DNA of 64,000 nt from Sphingomonas sp. S-NIH.Pt15_0812 (lineage in GTDB: Bacteria; Pseudomonadota; Alphaproteobacteria; Sphingomonadales; Sphingomonadaceae): the NCBI RefSeq assembly GCF_003951315.1, contig NZ_QLJH01000011.1, forward strand, positions 68,015-132,014. The letters are read 5' to 3'. The translations under genes were made by a program, and so were the position numbers. Positions 29,221 to 38,700 of this stretch are shown piece by piece (within the stretch, counting starts at the first letter, position 1; every line of letters begins with the position of its first letter). The notes below the pieces were generated by a model. The model worked only from the letters and a program-made list of their open reading frames with translations. It was not told the origin of the DNA and did not search any database.

Positions 29221-31725
29221 ATGAATGCCGATCCAGCCCGTCGCGTGCTGCCCGCGGAACAGTATCATGCGCTGTTCGACACCATCGATGCCGGCTTCTG
29301 CATCGTCGAGATGCTGTTCGACGGCGGTCGTGCGCACGACTATCGCTTCCTGGAAGTGAACGCCGCCTACGAGCGGCAGACCGGGCTGCGCGATCCGCTC
29401 GGTCGGACCGCGCGTGAGTTGGTGCCGGGGTTGGAGGATGTCTGGTTCGACATTTATGGCCGTGTCGCGACCACTCGGGAGCCGACGCGCTTCGACAATG
29501 GCTCCGATGCGATGGGCCGCTGGTTCGAGGTCCATGCCTTCCCGGTCGGCGAGCCGGAGCGGAACCTGGTCGGCATCCTGTTCACCGACGTCACCGAACG
29601 CCACCTGAGCGAACGGGCCCTGCGCGAGAGCGAGGAGCGGCTGGAACAGGCGCTGTCGGCTGGCGGGGGCATCGGCACCTGGGACTGGGACGTACCCAAC
29701 GACCGCGTCTATGCCGATGAACGCTTCGCCACCTTGTACGGCGTCGACCCGGACATGGCGCGCGCCGGGGCGGCGGTCGGTGAATTCTTCCTCGGCATCC
29801 ATCCGCACGACCGGCCGCGCGTCGAGGCGGAGATCGCCGAGGCGCTGGCCAAGGGAGGTGCCTTTGTCAGCCAATATCGTCTGGTGCAGGCGGATGGTTC
29901 GATCCGCTGGGCGGCGGCGCAGGGACAATGCCGGCTGGGGATCGACGGCCGGCCGCAACGCTTCCCCGGTGTCACCTTCGACATCACCCAGTCCAAACAT
30001 TATGCCATCCGTCAGGCGGCGCTGCTCACCTTGGGCGACCAGATCCGCGACCTGTCCGAACCGGCGCGGATCGCCGCCTGTGGCGCGGAGGTGCTGGCGA
30101 AGACTCTGGACGTCAGCCGCGCCGGCTATGGCATCATCGATACCTTGGCCGAGACGATCCTGATCGAGGAGGACTGGAACGCCGAAGGCGTCCGCAGCAT
30201 CGCCGGCACGCTGCGCTTCCGCGATTTCGGCAGCTATATCGACGATCTGAAGCGCGGCGACACGGCGATCGTCCATGACGCACGGACCGATCCGCGCACC
30301 CGCGACGCCGCTCCGGCGCTGGCCGCGATCCAGGCGACCAGCTTCGTCAACATGCCGATCGTCGAGCAGGGGCGGTTCGTCGCGCTGTTCTTCGCCAACC
30401 ATGCCGAACCGCGCCACTGGAGCGAGGACGATCTCGGGCTGATGCGCGACATCGCCGAGCGTGTCCGCCTCGCCACCGAACGCGCCCGTGCCGAGGCGGA
30501 GCGTGCGCGGTTGACCGAAACGCTGGAGGAGCAGGTCGCCGAGCGCACGCGCGAGCTGATGCAGGCGGAAGAGGCGCTGCGCCAGAGTCAGAAGATGGAG
30601 GCGGTCGGGCAGCTGACGGGCGGGCTGGCGCATGACTTCAACAATCTGCTGACCGGCATCATCGGCAGCCTGGAGATGCTGTCGATCCGCATCGCGCAGG
30701 GCCGGATGGCCGATGTCGACCGCTATTCGCTGGCGGCGCAGGGCGCGGCGAAGCGGGCGGCGGCACTGACCCATCGGCTGCTGGCCTTTTCCCGCCGCCA
30801 GACGCTCGACCCGAAGCCGACCGACATCAACCGCCTGATCTCGGGCATGGAGGAACTGGTCCGCCGCACCGTCGGCCCCGCGATCGAGGTGGAGGCGGTG
30901 ACGGCGGCGGGGCTGTGGCCGACCCTGGTCGACCCCAACCAGCTTGAGAATGCCCTGCTCAACCTGTGCATCAACGCGCGCGACGCGATGCCCGACGGTG
31001 GCCGGCTGACAATCGAAACCGGCAATCGCTGGCTCGACACGCGCACCGCCCGGGAACGGGACATGGAGCCGGGCCAATATGTCTCGCTCTGCGTATCGGA
31101 CACCGGCACCGGCATGACGCCGGAGGTGATCGCCAAGGCGTTCGACCCCTTCTTCACCACCAAGCCGCTGGGCGTCGGCACGGGCTTGGGCCTGTCGATG
31201 ATCTATGGCTTTGCTCGCCAGTCCGGCGGGCAGGTGCGGATCTATTCGGAGATCGGCGAGGGATCGATGGTCTGCATCTACCTGCCCCGCCATTTCGGCA
31301 CGGCGGAGACGGTGGCCGACATGCCCGACCTGACCGAGGCGCCCCGCGCGGCGGCGGGCGAGACGGTGCTGGTGGTCGATGACGAGCCGACCGTGCGGAT
31401 GCTGGTGATCGAGGTGCTGGAGGAACTGGGCTATGCCGCGATCGAGGCGGCGGACGGCGCGGCGGGCCTGAAGATTCTGCGCTCCAACCAGCGCATCGAC
31501 CTGCTGGTGTCCGATGTCGGTCTGCCCGGCGGGATGAACGGCCGCCAGATGGCCGATGCGGGCCGGGAGGGGCGGCCCGATCTGAAGGTGCTGTTCATCA
31601 CCGGCTATGCGGAAAATGCGGTGATCGGCAACGGCCAACTCGATGCCGGGATGCATGTCATGACCAAGCCCTTCGCCATGGAGGCGCTGGCCGCTCGCAT
31701 CCGCGAACTGATCGAGCGGCCCTGA
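29221..31725 (+). CDS. Hybrid sensor histidine kinase: PAS-PAS-GAF-HisKA-HATPase-receiver
   Basis: 834-aa soluble sensor with no transmembrane segment. From the ATG at 29221: PAS (~10-125) ending GILFTDVTERHL, PAS/PAC (~135-258) ending VTFDITQSKHY, GAF (~270-420), coiled linker, HisKA with H-box GQLTGGLAHDFNNLLTG (phospho-His 471), HATPase with N-box 'LLNLCINARDAMPDGG', G1 'CVSDTGTGM' and G2 'GVGTGLGLSMIYG', then a C-terminal receiver opening VLVVDDEPTVRMLV with phospho-acceptor Asp in LLVSDVGLPGGMNG. A GTG at 29188 could add 11 codons; neither start has a strong ribosome-binding site. No response regulator with an output domain is adjacent, so phosphotransfer partners are elsewhere. The signal is probably cytoplasmic. 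Confidence 0.93.
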   Translation: MNADPARRVLPAEQYHALFDTIDAGFCIVEMLFDGGRAHDYRFLEVNAAYERQTGLRDPLGRTARELVPGLEDVWFDIYGRVATTREPTRFDNGSDAMGRWFEVHAFPVGEPERNLVGILFTDVTERHLSERALRESEERLEQALSAGGGIGTWDWDVPNDRVYADERFATLYGVDPDMARAGAAVGEFFLGIHPHDRPRVEAEIAEALAKGGAFVSQYRLVQADGSIRWAAAQGQCRLGIDGRPQRFPGVTFDITQSKHYAIRQAALLTLGDQIRDLSEPARIAACGAEVLAKTLDVSRAGYGIIDTLAETILIEEDWNAEGVRSIAGTLRFRDFGSYIDDLKRGDTAIVHDARTDPRTRDAAPALAAIQATSFVNMPIVEQGRFVALFFANHAEPRHWSEDDLGLMRDIAERVRLATERARAEAERARLTETLEEQVAERTRELMQAEEALRQSQKMEAVGQLTGGLAHDFNNLLTGIIGSLEMLSIRIAQGRMADVDRYSLAAQGAAKRAAALTHRLLAFSRRQTLDPKPTDINRLISGMEELVRRTVGPAIEVEAVTAAGLWPTLVDPNQLENALLNLCINARDAMPDGGRLTIETGNRWLDTRTARERDMEPGQYVSLCVSDTGTGMTPEVIAKAFDPFFTTKPLGVGTGLGLSMIYGFARQSGGQVRIYSEIGEGSMVCIYLPRHFGTAETVADMPDLTEAPRAAAGETVLVVDDEPTVRMLVIEVLEELGYAAIEAADGAAGLKILRSNQRIDLLVSDVGLPGGMNGRQMADAGREGRPDLKVLFITGYAENAVIGNGQLDAGMHVMTKPFAMEALAARIRELIERP

Positions 31726-31734
31726 ACGGCCGAC

Positions 31735-32103
31735 TTACTCGACGGTGAAGGCGTATTGGCCCGTCGCATGGTCGCCCTTGCCCGACAGGACGTGCCATTC
31801 GACGCGGTAGGTGCCGGGCGTCAGCGGCTTGGCCATCGTCACCGTCAGGCCGTTGCCGGTCGGCGTGACGCTCGCCCGGGTGCCGGCGACCGGCATCGGC
31901 GCATGGGCGACGCCGTCCATGCCCGTCATCGCCACGCTGGCCGTCGACATGCGCGGCATCACCCGCTCGCTGAAGCGCAGGTCGATCCGGCTCGGCGTGG
32001 CGACCTTGGCGTCGGCGGCGGGGGTGGCGGAGACGAGGGTCGGCTCGGCCAGCGCCGGGGTCGTGACGAGGGCGGCGGCGAGCAGCAGCGGCAGGTGGAT
32101 CAT
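31735..32103 (-). CDS. CopC-like periplasmic copper-binding protein
   Basis: 122 aa with a signal peptide (MIHLPLLLAAALVTTPALA). The mature protein begins EPTLVSATPAADAKVATPSR, then IDLRFSERVMP and a C-terminal TYRVEWHVLSGKGDHATGQYAF, the CopC/YobA beta-barrel pattern. The N-terminal His that ligates Cu(II) in classical CopC is replaced by Glu, but the C-terminal HxxSxxGDH motif remains. No CopD-like membrane partner is fused or adjacent; it follows a DUF1624 membrane gene by 16 bp on the same strand. Confidence 0.88.
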   Translation of the reverse strand: MIHLPLLLAAALVTTPALAEPTLVSATPAADAKVATPSRIDLRFSERVMPRMSTASVAMTGMDGVAHAPMPVAGTRASVTPTGNGLTVTMAKPLTPGTYRVEWHVLSGKGDHATGQYAFTVE

Positions 32104-32119
32104 GAGGATTTTCTCCGGA

Positions 32120-33259
32120 TCAAAAATATTTAAGCCAAGTGAGGTCCGGCCGCCGCCGCTTCAACCCTGCGAACCAGCGGGTCGGCGGGTAGAGCAGGAC
32201 GATCAGGATGGCCGCCAGCAGCCAGACCGAGGCGAGCGCGTGGAAGCCATAGACCTTGCCCTGATTGGCTCCCCAGATCGCCAGCGCTCCCAGATAGAGG
32301 AGGCGCAGCACATAGAGGTGGAGCAGGTAGAAGCCCATCGGTGCGCCGCCCAGCACGGTCAGGCGTCGGACGATCGGGCCGTCCCAGCGTTCGAACGCGG
32401 CGAGCAGCCACGCGCCGATCCCCAGGGTCGGCAGCAGGTAGAGGAGGGACGGCGGGTATTTGGTGAGCGCCATCATGCTCATGGCGGTCCGCAGCGGCGA
32501 TTCCGGCACGACGAACCAAGGGGCGTCGCCATAGAGGTTGACCGCGCGAAGGGTCACGAAGCCCAGCAGCAGGCCGGCGCCCCACCGGACCAGCCGCCGC
32601 CGGCGCAAGGCGGCCTCATCCGCGAACCAGGGGCCGATCGCATAGCCGAGCGCGATGACCCCGATCCAGGGCAATACCGGATAGGAGGTCTTCACGGTCA
32701 GCGCGCCGATCTGCAACGCCTCGCGATGGTGTAGCAGCGCCCAGGGGATGTGGAACGGATTGCCGGGCGGGACGGTGATGGGATCGAGCAGGTTATGGCC
32801 CAGCACGATCGCTGCGCCGACCGCGATCACGCCGGCACGCGGCAGGTGGATCAGCGCGGCGAGCGCGACCATGCTGACTCCGATCGCCCAGATCACCTGG
32901 AGCCACAGGGTCTGGGGCGGCAGGCGCGGGTCCCAGGCGAAGCCGACCAGCGTCACCTCCAGCAGCATCAGGAACAGACCGCGCTTGAGCAGGAAGGCGG
33001 AGGTGGCGGCGCGTCCGCGCGTCCGGCCATAGAGCCAGGCGGACAGGCCGGTCAGCGCGATGAACACCGGCGCGCAGATCGAACTGAGCAGCCGCGTCGC
33101 GAAATAGGCGGGAGCGATCAGCCGCGCGTCGACCGGATCGCCAACGGCCATGTGCGTGTAGAAGGTGTCGCGGACATGATCGAGCAGCATCACGACCATC
33201 ACCAGACCGCGCAGCGCGTCGATGCTCGACAGGCGGCGGGTCGGGGCGGGGTCGATCAT
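32120..33259 (-). CDS. DUF1624 / heparan-alpha-glucosaminide N-acetyltransferase-like membrane protein
   Basis: 379-aa multi-pass membrane protein with about ten TM helices. The N-terminus (RRLSSIDALRGLVMVVMLLD followed by HVRD) contains the DALRGL...MxxDH signature of the DUF1624/DUF5009 acyltransferase-like clan, which moves acyl groups across the membrane. The positively charged LLKRGLFLMLLEVTLVGFAW loop is also typical. Substrate unknown. Probably co-transcribed with the downstream copC-like gene; its promoter would lie in the 74 bp between it and actP. Confidence 0.85.
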   Translation of the reverse strand: MIDPAPTRRLSSIDALRGLVMVVMLLDHVRDTFYTHMAVGDPVDARLIAPAYFATRLLSSICAPVFIALTGLSAWLYGRTRGRAATSAFLLKRGLFLMLLEVTLVGFAWDPRLPPQTLWLQVIWAIGVSMVALAALIHLPRAGVIAVGAAIVLGHNLLDPITVPPGNPFHIPWALLHHREALQIGALTVKTSYPVLPWIGVIALGYAIGPWFADEAALRRRRLVRWGAGLLLGFVTLRAVNLYGDAPWFVVPESPLRTAMSMMALTKYPPSLLYLLPTLGIGAWLLAAFERWDGPIVRRLTVLGGAPMGFYLLHLYVLRLLYLGALAIWGANQGKVYGFHALASVWLLAAILIVLLYPPTRWFAGLKRRRPDLTWLKYF

Positions 33260-33333
33260 GAAATATTATCTCCTCGGCAGGTCGCGCCTCCTATCGTGAA
33301 AATCCTGTCATGCAAAGAAAGTTGATGGACGGA

Positions 33334-35031
33334 TCAGTGGCTGCTCGCCTGATCCGCCCCGATCCCGGTTTCGGCGCGGACCCGTTGCGCCTCATAGCCG
33401 GAGCGGTCGACGACCCCGCGCGCACTGCGATCGGTGATCGACACCAGCCAGATCGTCAGGAAGGCGAGCGGCATGGAGAAGATCGCCGGCGAGGAGTAGG
33501 GGAAGATCGGATCGGCATGGCCCAGCACCGCCACCCAGACGGCGGGGGACAGGATGGTCAGCACCAGCGCCAGGCCCAGTCCCAGGCACCCTCCCGCGAC
33601 CAGGCCGCGCGTGGTCGCGCCGCGCCACAGCAGCGACAGCAGCAGCACCGGGAAATTGCCCGACGCCGCGACCGCGAAGGCCAGGCTGACCATGAACGCG
33701 ACATTCTGCTTCTCAAACAGGATGCCGAGCGCGATCGCCGCGACGGCCAGGACCAGCACGGTCCGTCGCGACACGCGAAGCTCGGCGGCGCTGTCGGCCT
33801 GCCCCTTGCGGAACACGGTGGCATAAAGGTCGTGCGACACCGCTGATGCCCCCGACAGCGTCAGTCCGGCGACCACCGCCAGGATCGTCGCGAAGGCGAC
33901 GGCCGAGATGAAGCCCAGGAACAGGTTGCCGCCGACCGCATGGGCCAGGTGGATCGCCGCCATGTTGCCGCCGCCGATCAACGCGCCGGCGCCGTCCAAA
34001 TATTGCCGGTCGGTCGCGACCATCACGATCGCGCCGAAGCCGATGATGAAGGTCAGCAGGTAGAAATAGCCGATCCACCCCGTCGCCCACAGCACCGAGG
34101 TCCGGGCCGCGCCGGCATCGGGCACGGTGAAGAAGCGCATCAGGATATGCGGCAGGCCAGCGGTGCCGAACATCAGCGCCATGCCGAAGGACAGGGCGCT
34201 GACCGGGTCCTTGATGAAATTGCCCGGCCCCATGATCGACCGACCCGCCGCGGCAGCCGCCGGTGCGCTGTCCCCCGCACGCGCGGCGAGCATCGTCTTC
34301 ACCGCCACCGCATCGGCGAACATCGCCTCCGGCGAGAAGCCGTAGCGGGCCAGCACCATCACCGCCATGAAGGTGGCGCTGCCGAGCAGCAGCACCGCCT
34401 TGATGATCTGGACCCAGGTCGTCGCGGTCATGCCGCCGAACAGCACGTAGAGCGTCATCAGCACGCCGACGATCACCACCGCATATTCGTAGCGCAGGCC
34501 GAACAGCAGTTTGATGAGCTGGCCCGCGCCGACCATCTGCGCGATCAGGTAGAAGAGGACGACGACCAGCGTGCTGACCGCCGCGAAGCAGCGCACCGGC
34601 GTCTGCGCGAAGCGGAAGGAGGCGACGTCGGCGAAGGTGTAGCGACCCAGATTGCGCACCCGTTCCGCCATCAGGAACAGGATGATCGGCCAGCCCACCA
34701 GGAAGCCGATCGAATAGATCAGCCCGTCATATCCGTCCTTGAAGATCTGCGCCGAGATGCCGAGGAAGGAGGCGGCGGACATGAAGTCGCCCGCGATCGC
34801 CAGCCCGTTCTGGAAGCCGGTGATGCCGCCGCCCGCCGTATAGAAGTCGGAGGCGGTGCGCGTCCGCCGCGCCGCCCAGCGCGTGATCGCCAGGGTGAAG
34901 GCGGCGAAGGCGGCGAACATGGCGATCGCCGTCCAGTTGGTCGCCTGCTGCACCGTCTGCCCGGTCAGGGTGTCGGCACCGGCGATGCCCGGCAGTCCGA
35001 GCGCCAGCACGGCAAGGATGGTTCGCTTCAC
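33334..35031 (-). CDS. actP: Cation/acetate symporter
   Basis: 565-aa sodium:solute symporter (SSS family) taking up acetate and other short carboxylates. A signal-like N-terminus ([20 protein letters not shown]) is characteristic of ActP. '[20 protein letters not shown]' and '[20 protein letters not shown]', plus [20 protein letters not shown] and the [20 protein letters not shown]a+-site region, are intact. It begins with GTG at 35031, overlapping the stop of the DUF485 gene (GTGA), so translation is coupled. No acs gene is in the window. Confidence 0.94.
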   Translation of the reverse strand: MKRTILAVLALGLPGIAGADTLTGQTVQQATNWTAIAMFAAFAAFTLAITRWAARRTRTASDFYTAGGGITGFQNGLAIAGDFMSAASFLGISAQIFKDGYDGLIYSIGFLVGWPIILFLMAERVRNLGRYTFADVASFRFAQTPVRCFAAVSTLVVVLFYLIAQMVGAGQLIKLLFGLRYEYAVVIVGVLMTLYVLFGGMTATTWVQIIKAVLLLGSATFMAVMVLARYGFSPEAMFADAVAVKTMLAARAGDSAPAAAAAGRSIMGPGNFIKDPVSALSFGMALMFGTAGLPHILMRFFTVPDAGAARTSVLWATGWIGYFYLLTFIIGFGAIVMVATDRQYLDGAGALIGGGNMAAIHLAHAVGGNLFLGFISAVAFATILAVVAGLTLSGASAVSHDLYATVFRKGQADSAAELRVSRRTVLVLAVAAIALGILFEKQNVAFMVSLAFAVAASGNFPVLLLSLLWRGATTRGLVAGGCLGLGLALVLTILSPAVWVAVLGHADPIFPYSSPAIFSMPLAFLTIWLVSITDRSARGVVDRSGYEAQRVRAETGIGADQASSH

Positions 35032-35342
35032 GCCTGATGATCCCGCACCAGCGCGGCGACCGCCGCGTCGAAGTCGCGATTGGCGCGATAGACATAGATG
35101 CCGGTCAGCGCGATCGCGAGCAGGATCAGGGAAAAGCCCAGCACGATCCCCAGCGAGGTGACCCCGCCGGGATGAATTGGGCGTGCCAGCAATGTCTTGT
35201 CGAAGGCGACGAGCAGGATGAAGCCAAAATAGGCGGCGAGCATCACGGCGGTCAGTGCAAGCGTGAACCGCCCGCGTCGTTGCAACAGCGCGCCAAAACG
35301 CGGGTCGGCCGCGATCCGTGCCGCCCGATCGGTTTCCCCCAC
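35028..35342 (-). CDS. DUF485 membrane protein (YjcH-like), partner of ActP
   Basis: 104 aa with two TM helices ([20 protein letters not shown] and [20 protein letters not shown]) and a C-terminal [17 protein letters not shown], the DUF485 pattern found next to actP in most proteobacteria. The open frame reaches 35471 but offers no good ATG. The start is a GTG at 35342, decided by GATGAGGAGAGC just upstream; the protein then opens with [20 protein letters not shown], as expected. Role in acetate uptake is known only by association. Confidence 0.85.
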   Translation of the reverse strand: MGETDRAARIAADPRFGALLQRRGRFTLALTAVMLAAYFGFILLVAFDKTLLARPIHPGGVTSLGIVLGFSLILLAIALTGIYVYRANRDFDAAVAALVRDHQA

Positions 35343-35421
35343 ACCGCTCTCCTCATCCCGTCCCGACCGATGCTTCGGCTTGGTAGCGGGATCATGCGGA
35401 AAGCGGCGCGGGGCGCAAGGA

Positions 35422-35772
35422 TTATTCCGCTTCGGACTGATTTGCCGCGTCGGGCAGCGGCGGCGCTGCATCGTCGCCGCGCTTGGCGCGCGCGGTCATG
35501 CCGGTGGCGGAAGCATCGTCCAGCATCTGCTGGTCGACGCTGCGCTCCGGCGGCGGCGGCGGGGCAGGCTCCGCCTCGGCCATGTTGGTGTCCGGCTCGG
35601 CGATGTTGGCGACGGTCTCGGTCGGCTCGGGCGTCGGTTCCGCAACGGGTTCGTCGACATAATTCTCCGTTGGCGCCGGCTCGGGCTCTGAGCGCCAGCA
35701 GCCGGACAGGCCGAGGGCGAGAAGGCTCGCGGCCGCGATCGGCAGCGACAGGCGATGGATGGTCTTGCGCAT
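35422..35772 (-). CDS. Small acidic, proline-rich lipoprotein
   Basis: 116 aa with a lipoprotein signal ending LALGLSGC (Cys25). The rest is low complexity, rich in Glu, Pro, Ala and Thr (EPxPEPTETV, EPAPPPPPE), with a short predicted helix ERSVDQQMLDDASATG. No enzymatic motif; I do not recognise the family. Lies between the acetate operon and the L,D-transpeptidase, all on the minus strand, suggesting an envelope role. Confidence 0.7.
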   Translation of the reverse strand: MRKTIHRLSLPIAAASLLALGLSGCWRSEPEPAPTENYVDEPVAEPTPEPTETVANIAEPDTNMAEAEPAPPPPPERSVDQQMLDDASATGMTARAKRGDDAAPPLPDAANQSEAE

Positions 35773-35814
35773 GGAAACGGTCCTACACGGCAGGTCTATG
35801 GGTAGGCGAGCGAC

Positions 35815-37389
35815 TTATCGCGCCGCCAGCGACTGGCGCGCGGCGGACCGCGCTTCGATCTTGCTCGCCAGCGTCGCGTCCCAGCCATAGGGATCGTCGC
35901 GGAAGCCGACCACGCCGTCCGCATTGGCGAAGGCCGTCCAGTAGAGCAGATAGACCGCGACCGGCTCCGCCATGGTGGCACGCACCGTCTTGCCCGAGGC
36001 GAGGACGCCATCGACCGCCGCCGGCTGCCAGTCCGGCGTCGTCTTCAGCATCAGCGCGGCGAGATCGGCTGGCTTCTCCAGCCGCACGCAGCCATGGCTC
36101 GCCAGCCGGTCGAAGCGCGAGAAACCCGATTGCGCCGGCGTATCGTGCAGATAGACGGCGAAGTCGTTGGGGAAATCGAACTTGAAACGACCCAGCGCGC
36201 TCTTCTCCGAATTCTGCTGGAGCCGCTTGCCGCCATTGCCGGTATCGATGATGCGGAAGCCGCTGCGCTTCAGATAGCCGGGATTGGCCTTTTCCTTCGG
36301 CCACAGCTCCTTGTTGGCGATCGACTCCGGCACGTTCCAGGGCGGGTTGAGCACGACGCTGTGGATCGAGGACACCAGCATCGGCGTCTCGTTGCCGGGG
36401 CGGCCGGTCACCGCCTTCATCGACAGGACCGGCGCGTCGCCGTCGAACACGGTCAGCACGGCGGCGGCGATGTTCACCTGCACGCGCTTCTGTTCCAGGT
36501 GATCGGGCAGCCAGCGCCAGCGTTCCATATTGGCGGCGATCTGGCGCATCCGCGTCGCGACGGGCACGTTGAGCGCGGCGATCGTCTGCGCGCCGACGGT
36601 GCCGACCGGGTTCAGGCCGTAGCGGCGCTGCGCACGGCGCACCGCGTCGAGCAAGGCAGCGTCGAAGCGGTTACCGGTGGCGGTGACGGCGGGGTCTTCC
36701 ATCGCCAGCCGCTGGCGGAGCGCGGCGACACCGGGGCCGCTCTTGCCATAGGCCATGTCGGCGGTGGCGACGAGCGGCTGCCAGCCGCCCGCCGCGGCCA
36801 TCGCGCGGTAGCGGGCAAGGCCGGCGACCAGCGCGTCATAGCCCGCATAGGGCGGCGGCAGCGAGGCGATCCAGGCGGCTAGCCGATCACGCTTCACCGC
36901 CTCCGCTAAGGCAGGCAGGGGATCGTAGCTTTGCGGCCGGATGCCCCAGTCGCGCTGGAAGTCGTTCGGGTCCAACCGGCCGACATGCACGGCATGGGCA
37001 TGGTCCAGCGCGATGCGGACCAGCGCCTCGGGCGATGAGGCGGAGAGGTCGCGCGGCGCGCCTTGGCGCAGCCCTTGCGCGATTTCGTCGCGCGCGATCA
37101 ACTGGGCGAGCTGACGGGCCTGGGCCTCGCTCAGCGTCGGCAGCGTGACGGGCGCGGCCGGCGGGGCGACCGGCTGCATCACCGTCGGCGCGACCGGCGG
37201 CGGGACGATCTGCGGCGTGGTGGCCGGCGCCGGTGCCGGCATGACGGGCGGTACGACCTGCGCGACGGCGGAGGTCCAGCTGGTTGCGAGCAGCGCGCCG
37301 AAGCCGATGGCGCGTGCCCCGTGGCGGCGGACGGACGAACGCGCCCGGCCATCCCAAATCGTCATGGTCTGAAAGTCCCTGCCTGTCAT
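35815..37389 (-). CDS. L,D-transpeptidase (YcbB/LdtD-like) with peptidoglycan-binding domain
   Basis: 524-aa periplasmic enzyme that cross-links peptidoglycan (3-3 links) or attaches proteins to it. Start ATG 37389 is favoured by a nearby CAGGGG; ATG 37365 is an alternative. A signal/TM segment (IGFGALLATSWTSAVA) is followed by a Pro/Ala-rich linker, an N-terminal scaffold, a PG-binding-1 domain (SGPGVAALRQRLAMED...GTVGAQTIAALN) and a YkuD catalytic domain with NPPWNVPESIANKELWPKEK and the nucleophile motif SHGCVRLEK, Cys434. These features fit the large YcbB class. The in-frame extension to 37608 is not family-like. Confidence 0.92.
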   Translation of the reverse strand: MTGRDFQTMTIWDGRARSSVRRHGARAIGFGALLATSWTSAVAQVVPPVMPAPAPATTPQIVPPPVAPTVMQPVAPPAAPVTLPTLSEAQARQLAQLIARDEIAQGLRQGAPRDLSASSPEALVRIALDHAHAVHVGRLDPNDFQRDWGIRPQSYDPLPALAEAVKRDRLAAWIASLPPPYAGYDALVAGLARYRAMAAAGGWQPLVATADMAYGKSGPGVAALRQRLAMEDPAVTATGNRFDAALLDAVRRAQRRYGLNPVGTVGAQTIAALNVPVATRMRQIAANMERWRWLPDHLEQKRVQVNIAAAVLTVFDGDAPVLSMKAVTGRPGNETPMLVSSIHSVVLNPPWNVPESIANKELWPKEKANPGYLKRSGFRIIDTGNGGKRLQQNSEKSALGRFKFDFPNDFAVYLHDTPAQSGFSRFDRLASHGCVRLEKPADLAALMLKTTPDWQPAAVDGVLASGKTVRATMAEPVAVYLLYWTAFANADGVVGFRDDPYGWDATLASKIEARSAARQSLAAR

Positions 37390-37516
37390 GCCGGCCCCTG
37401 TGCCCGGCCGAATACTACGCCAAGCTGAACGAGCGTACAGATGCTTCGATGCCTCAATCACCCCAAGACGCGCTATGCCGGCCACGCTGCGGCATGGATG
37501 CCACAGACAGGGGCGC

Positions 37517-38617
37517 TCATTGCGTCTGCACATCCTCCGCCGAGACGGCATAGCCACCGTCGAGCCAGCGCACGACCTCGGCGGCGACCGGATGATCGAT
37601 CGCGGCATAGCGGGTGCGGGCGGCGCTGCGGCGCTCGGGCGACAGCCGTTCCAGGCCGCTATCCTCGAAGCTCAGCAGATCCGCCTCCAGCATCGCGGCG
37701 AGCGGTTCGCCCGCCACCGCCGCCGCCGCCGCCCGGAACGCGGCCATGTAGCGATAATCCGGGTCCGCATAGAGGCGCGGCAGGGTCAGCGCCGGAATGC
37801 AGCCGAGTCGGGGCTGGAGCGCCGGGTTGATCGCATGCCCCGCCAGCCAGCGTGCATTCTCCGCCGGCCGGCCGGTGAAGCCGCGCAGGTGCAGGTGCGT
37901 CGACATGCGCGGACCGTCATTGACCGGCCAATTGTCCCACAGCCACGGCTTGCGGCCGAGCCGACCGGCGACCTCGGCGAGATGGGCGGGATCGATGGCC
38001 CGCGCGCAGACCTCCTCGCCCGTCCAATAGACCTGGACGGCGGGGTCGAGCCGGCGGCCAAGCTCCTCCAGATAGCCGGGCGGACGCTGACCGAAGACCC
38101 GGTCGAGCACTCGGTCGTCGCTATAATAGCTGGGGCATGTGAAGAGGCGGGTCGCCCGGCTATGCTCGGCGCAGAAGGCGACGATCGCGGCCTGTCGTTC
38201 GGCCAGGTCGGGAAGGTCGCCGCGCATGTCGTCGAACAGGATGGCAAGATCGTCGATGCCGATCGCGTCCAGTTGCGCCACCCGCCGCGCCAGCGCCGCG
38301 CGTCCCTCCGCCCCGAAGTCGAGATGCAGGTCATAGGCGGTCAGGCCGATGCCGAACCGCATCCCGGCGGCGCGCGCATCGGCGGCAAAGCGGGCCAGCG
38401 CCGTCGCCGTCTCGACCGGATGTTCGCGCCGCCAGTCACGGCGCAGATGGGCGTCCGCCTTGGGCGCATAATGGAACAGGCCATATCCCGCCGGGGCCAG
38501 CCGCTCAACCACGGCGCGTCGTTCCGCCCAGGACCAGGCGGGACCGAAATAGCCCTCGATGATGCCGAGTTCGGGAAGGATGCGGGCCGGATCGATGCGC
38601 GTCATGGCCGGGGGCAT
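37517..38617 (-). CDS. Glycoside hydrolase family 84-type beta-N-acetylglucosaminidase
   Basis: 366-aa TIM-barrel protein with no signal peptide. It begins LGIIEGYFGPAWSWAERRAV and continues LFHYAPKADAHLRRDWR, the conserved 'EGFYGxPWxxxxR...YxYAPKDDxxHR.xWR' opening of GH84 (bacterial O-GlcNAcase/hyaluronidase). The catalytic Asp pair is visible as ILFDDM (Asp129-Asp130), with LWDNWPVNDG downstream, also conserved. No carbohydrate-binding or C-terminal modules, so a minimal catalytic domain, probably cytoplasmic. ATGs at 38617 and 38605 are both possible. Divergent from modA. Substrate could be GlcNAc from cell wall recycling or GlcNAcylated protein. Confidence 0.85.
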   Translation of the reverse strand: MPPAMTRIDPARILPELGIIEGYFGPAWSWAERRAVVERLAPAGYGLFHYAPKADAHLRRDWRREHPVETATALARFAADARAAGMRFGIGLTAYDLHLDFGAEGRAALARRVAQLDAIGIDDLAILFDDMRGDLPDLAERQAAIVAFCAEHSRATRLFTCPSYYSDDRVLDRVFGQRPPGYLEELGRRLDPAVQVYWTGEEVCARAIDPAHLAEVAGRLGRKPWLWDNWPVNDGPRMSTHLHLRGFTGRPAENARWLAGHAINPALQPRLGCIPALTLPRLYADPDYRYMAAFRAAAAAVAGEPLAAMLEADLLSFEDSGLERLSPERRSAARTRYAAIDHPVAAEVVRWLDGGYAVSAEDVQTQ

Positions 38618-38667
38618 CGCGCGGGACGCCGCGTCTGTCCAGCGGGTTGCGGGCCGGATTCAACCAG

Positions 38668-38687
38668 CTATAGCCGGCGGGATATAG
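38668..38687. promoter_or_regulatory. Promoter / candidate ModE-like palindrome before modA
   Basis: CTATA (38668) and TATAG (38683) form an inverted repeat with a 10-bp spacer immediately upstream of modA; the first arm, CTATAG, also looks like a -10 element with TTGCGG 16 nt upstream of TATAGC. ModE-type sites are AT-rich palindromes of this general shape (ATAT...ATAT arms), so molybdate control is possible but not established. Confidence 0.35.
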
Positions 38688-38700
38688 AAGGATGTCGCTC

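Noticed and set aside
38618..38667. Molybdenum-cofactor riboswitch before modA
   Set aside because: The space between the divergent genes is only ~75 bp and shows none of the expected multi-stem structure.
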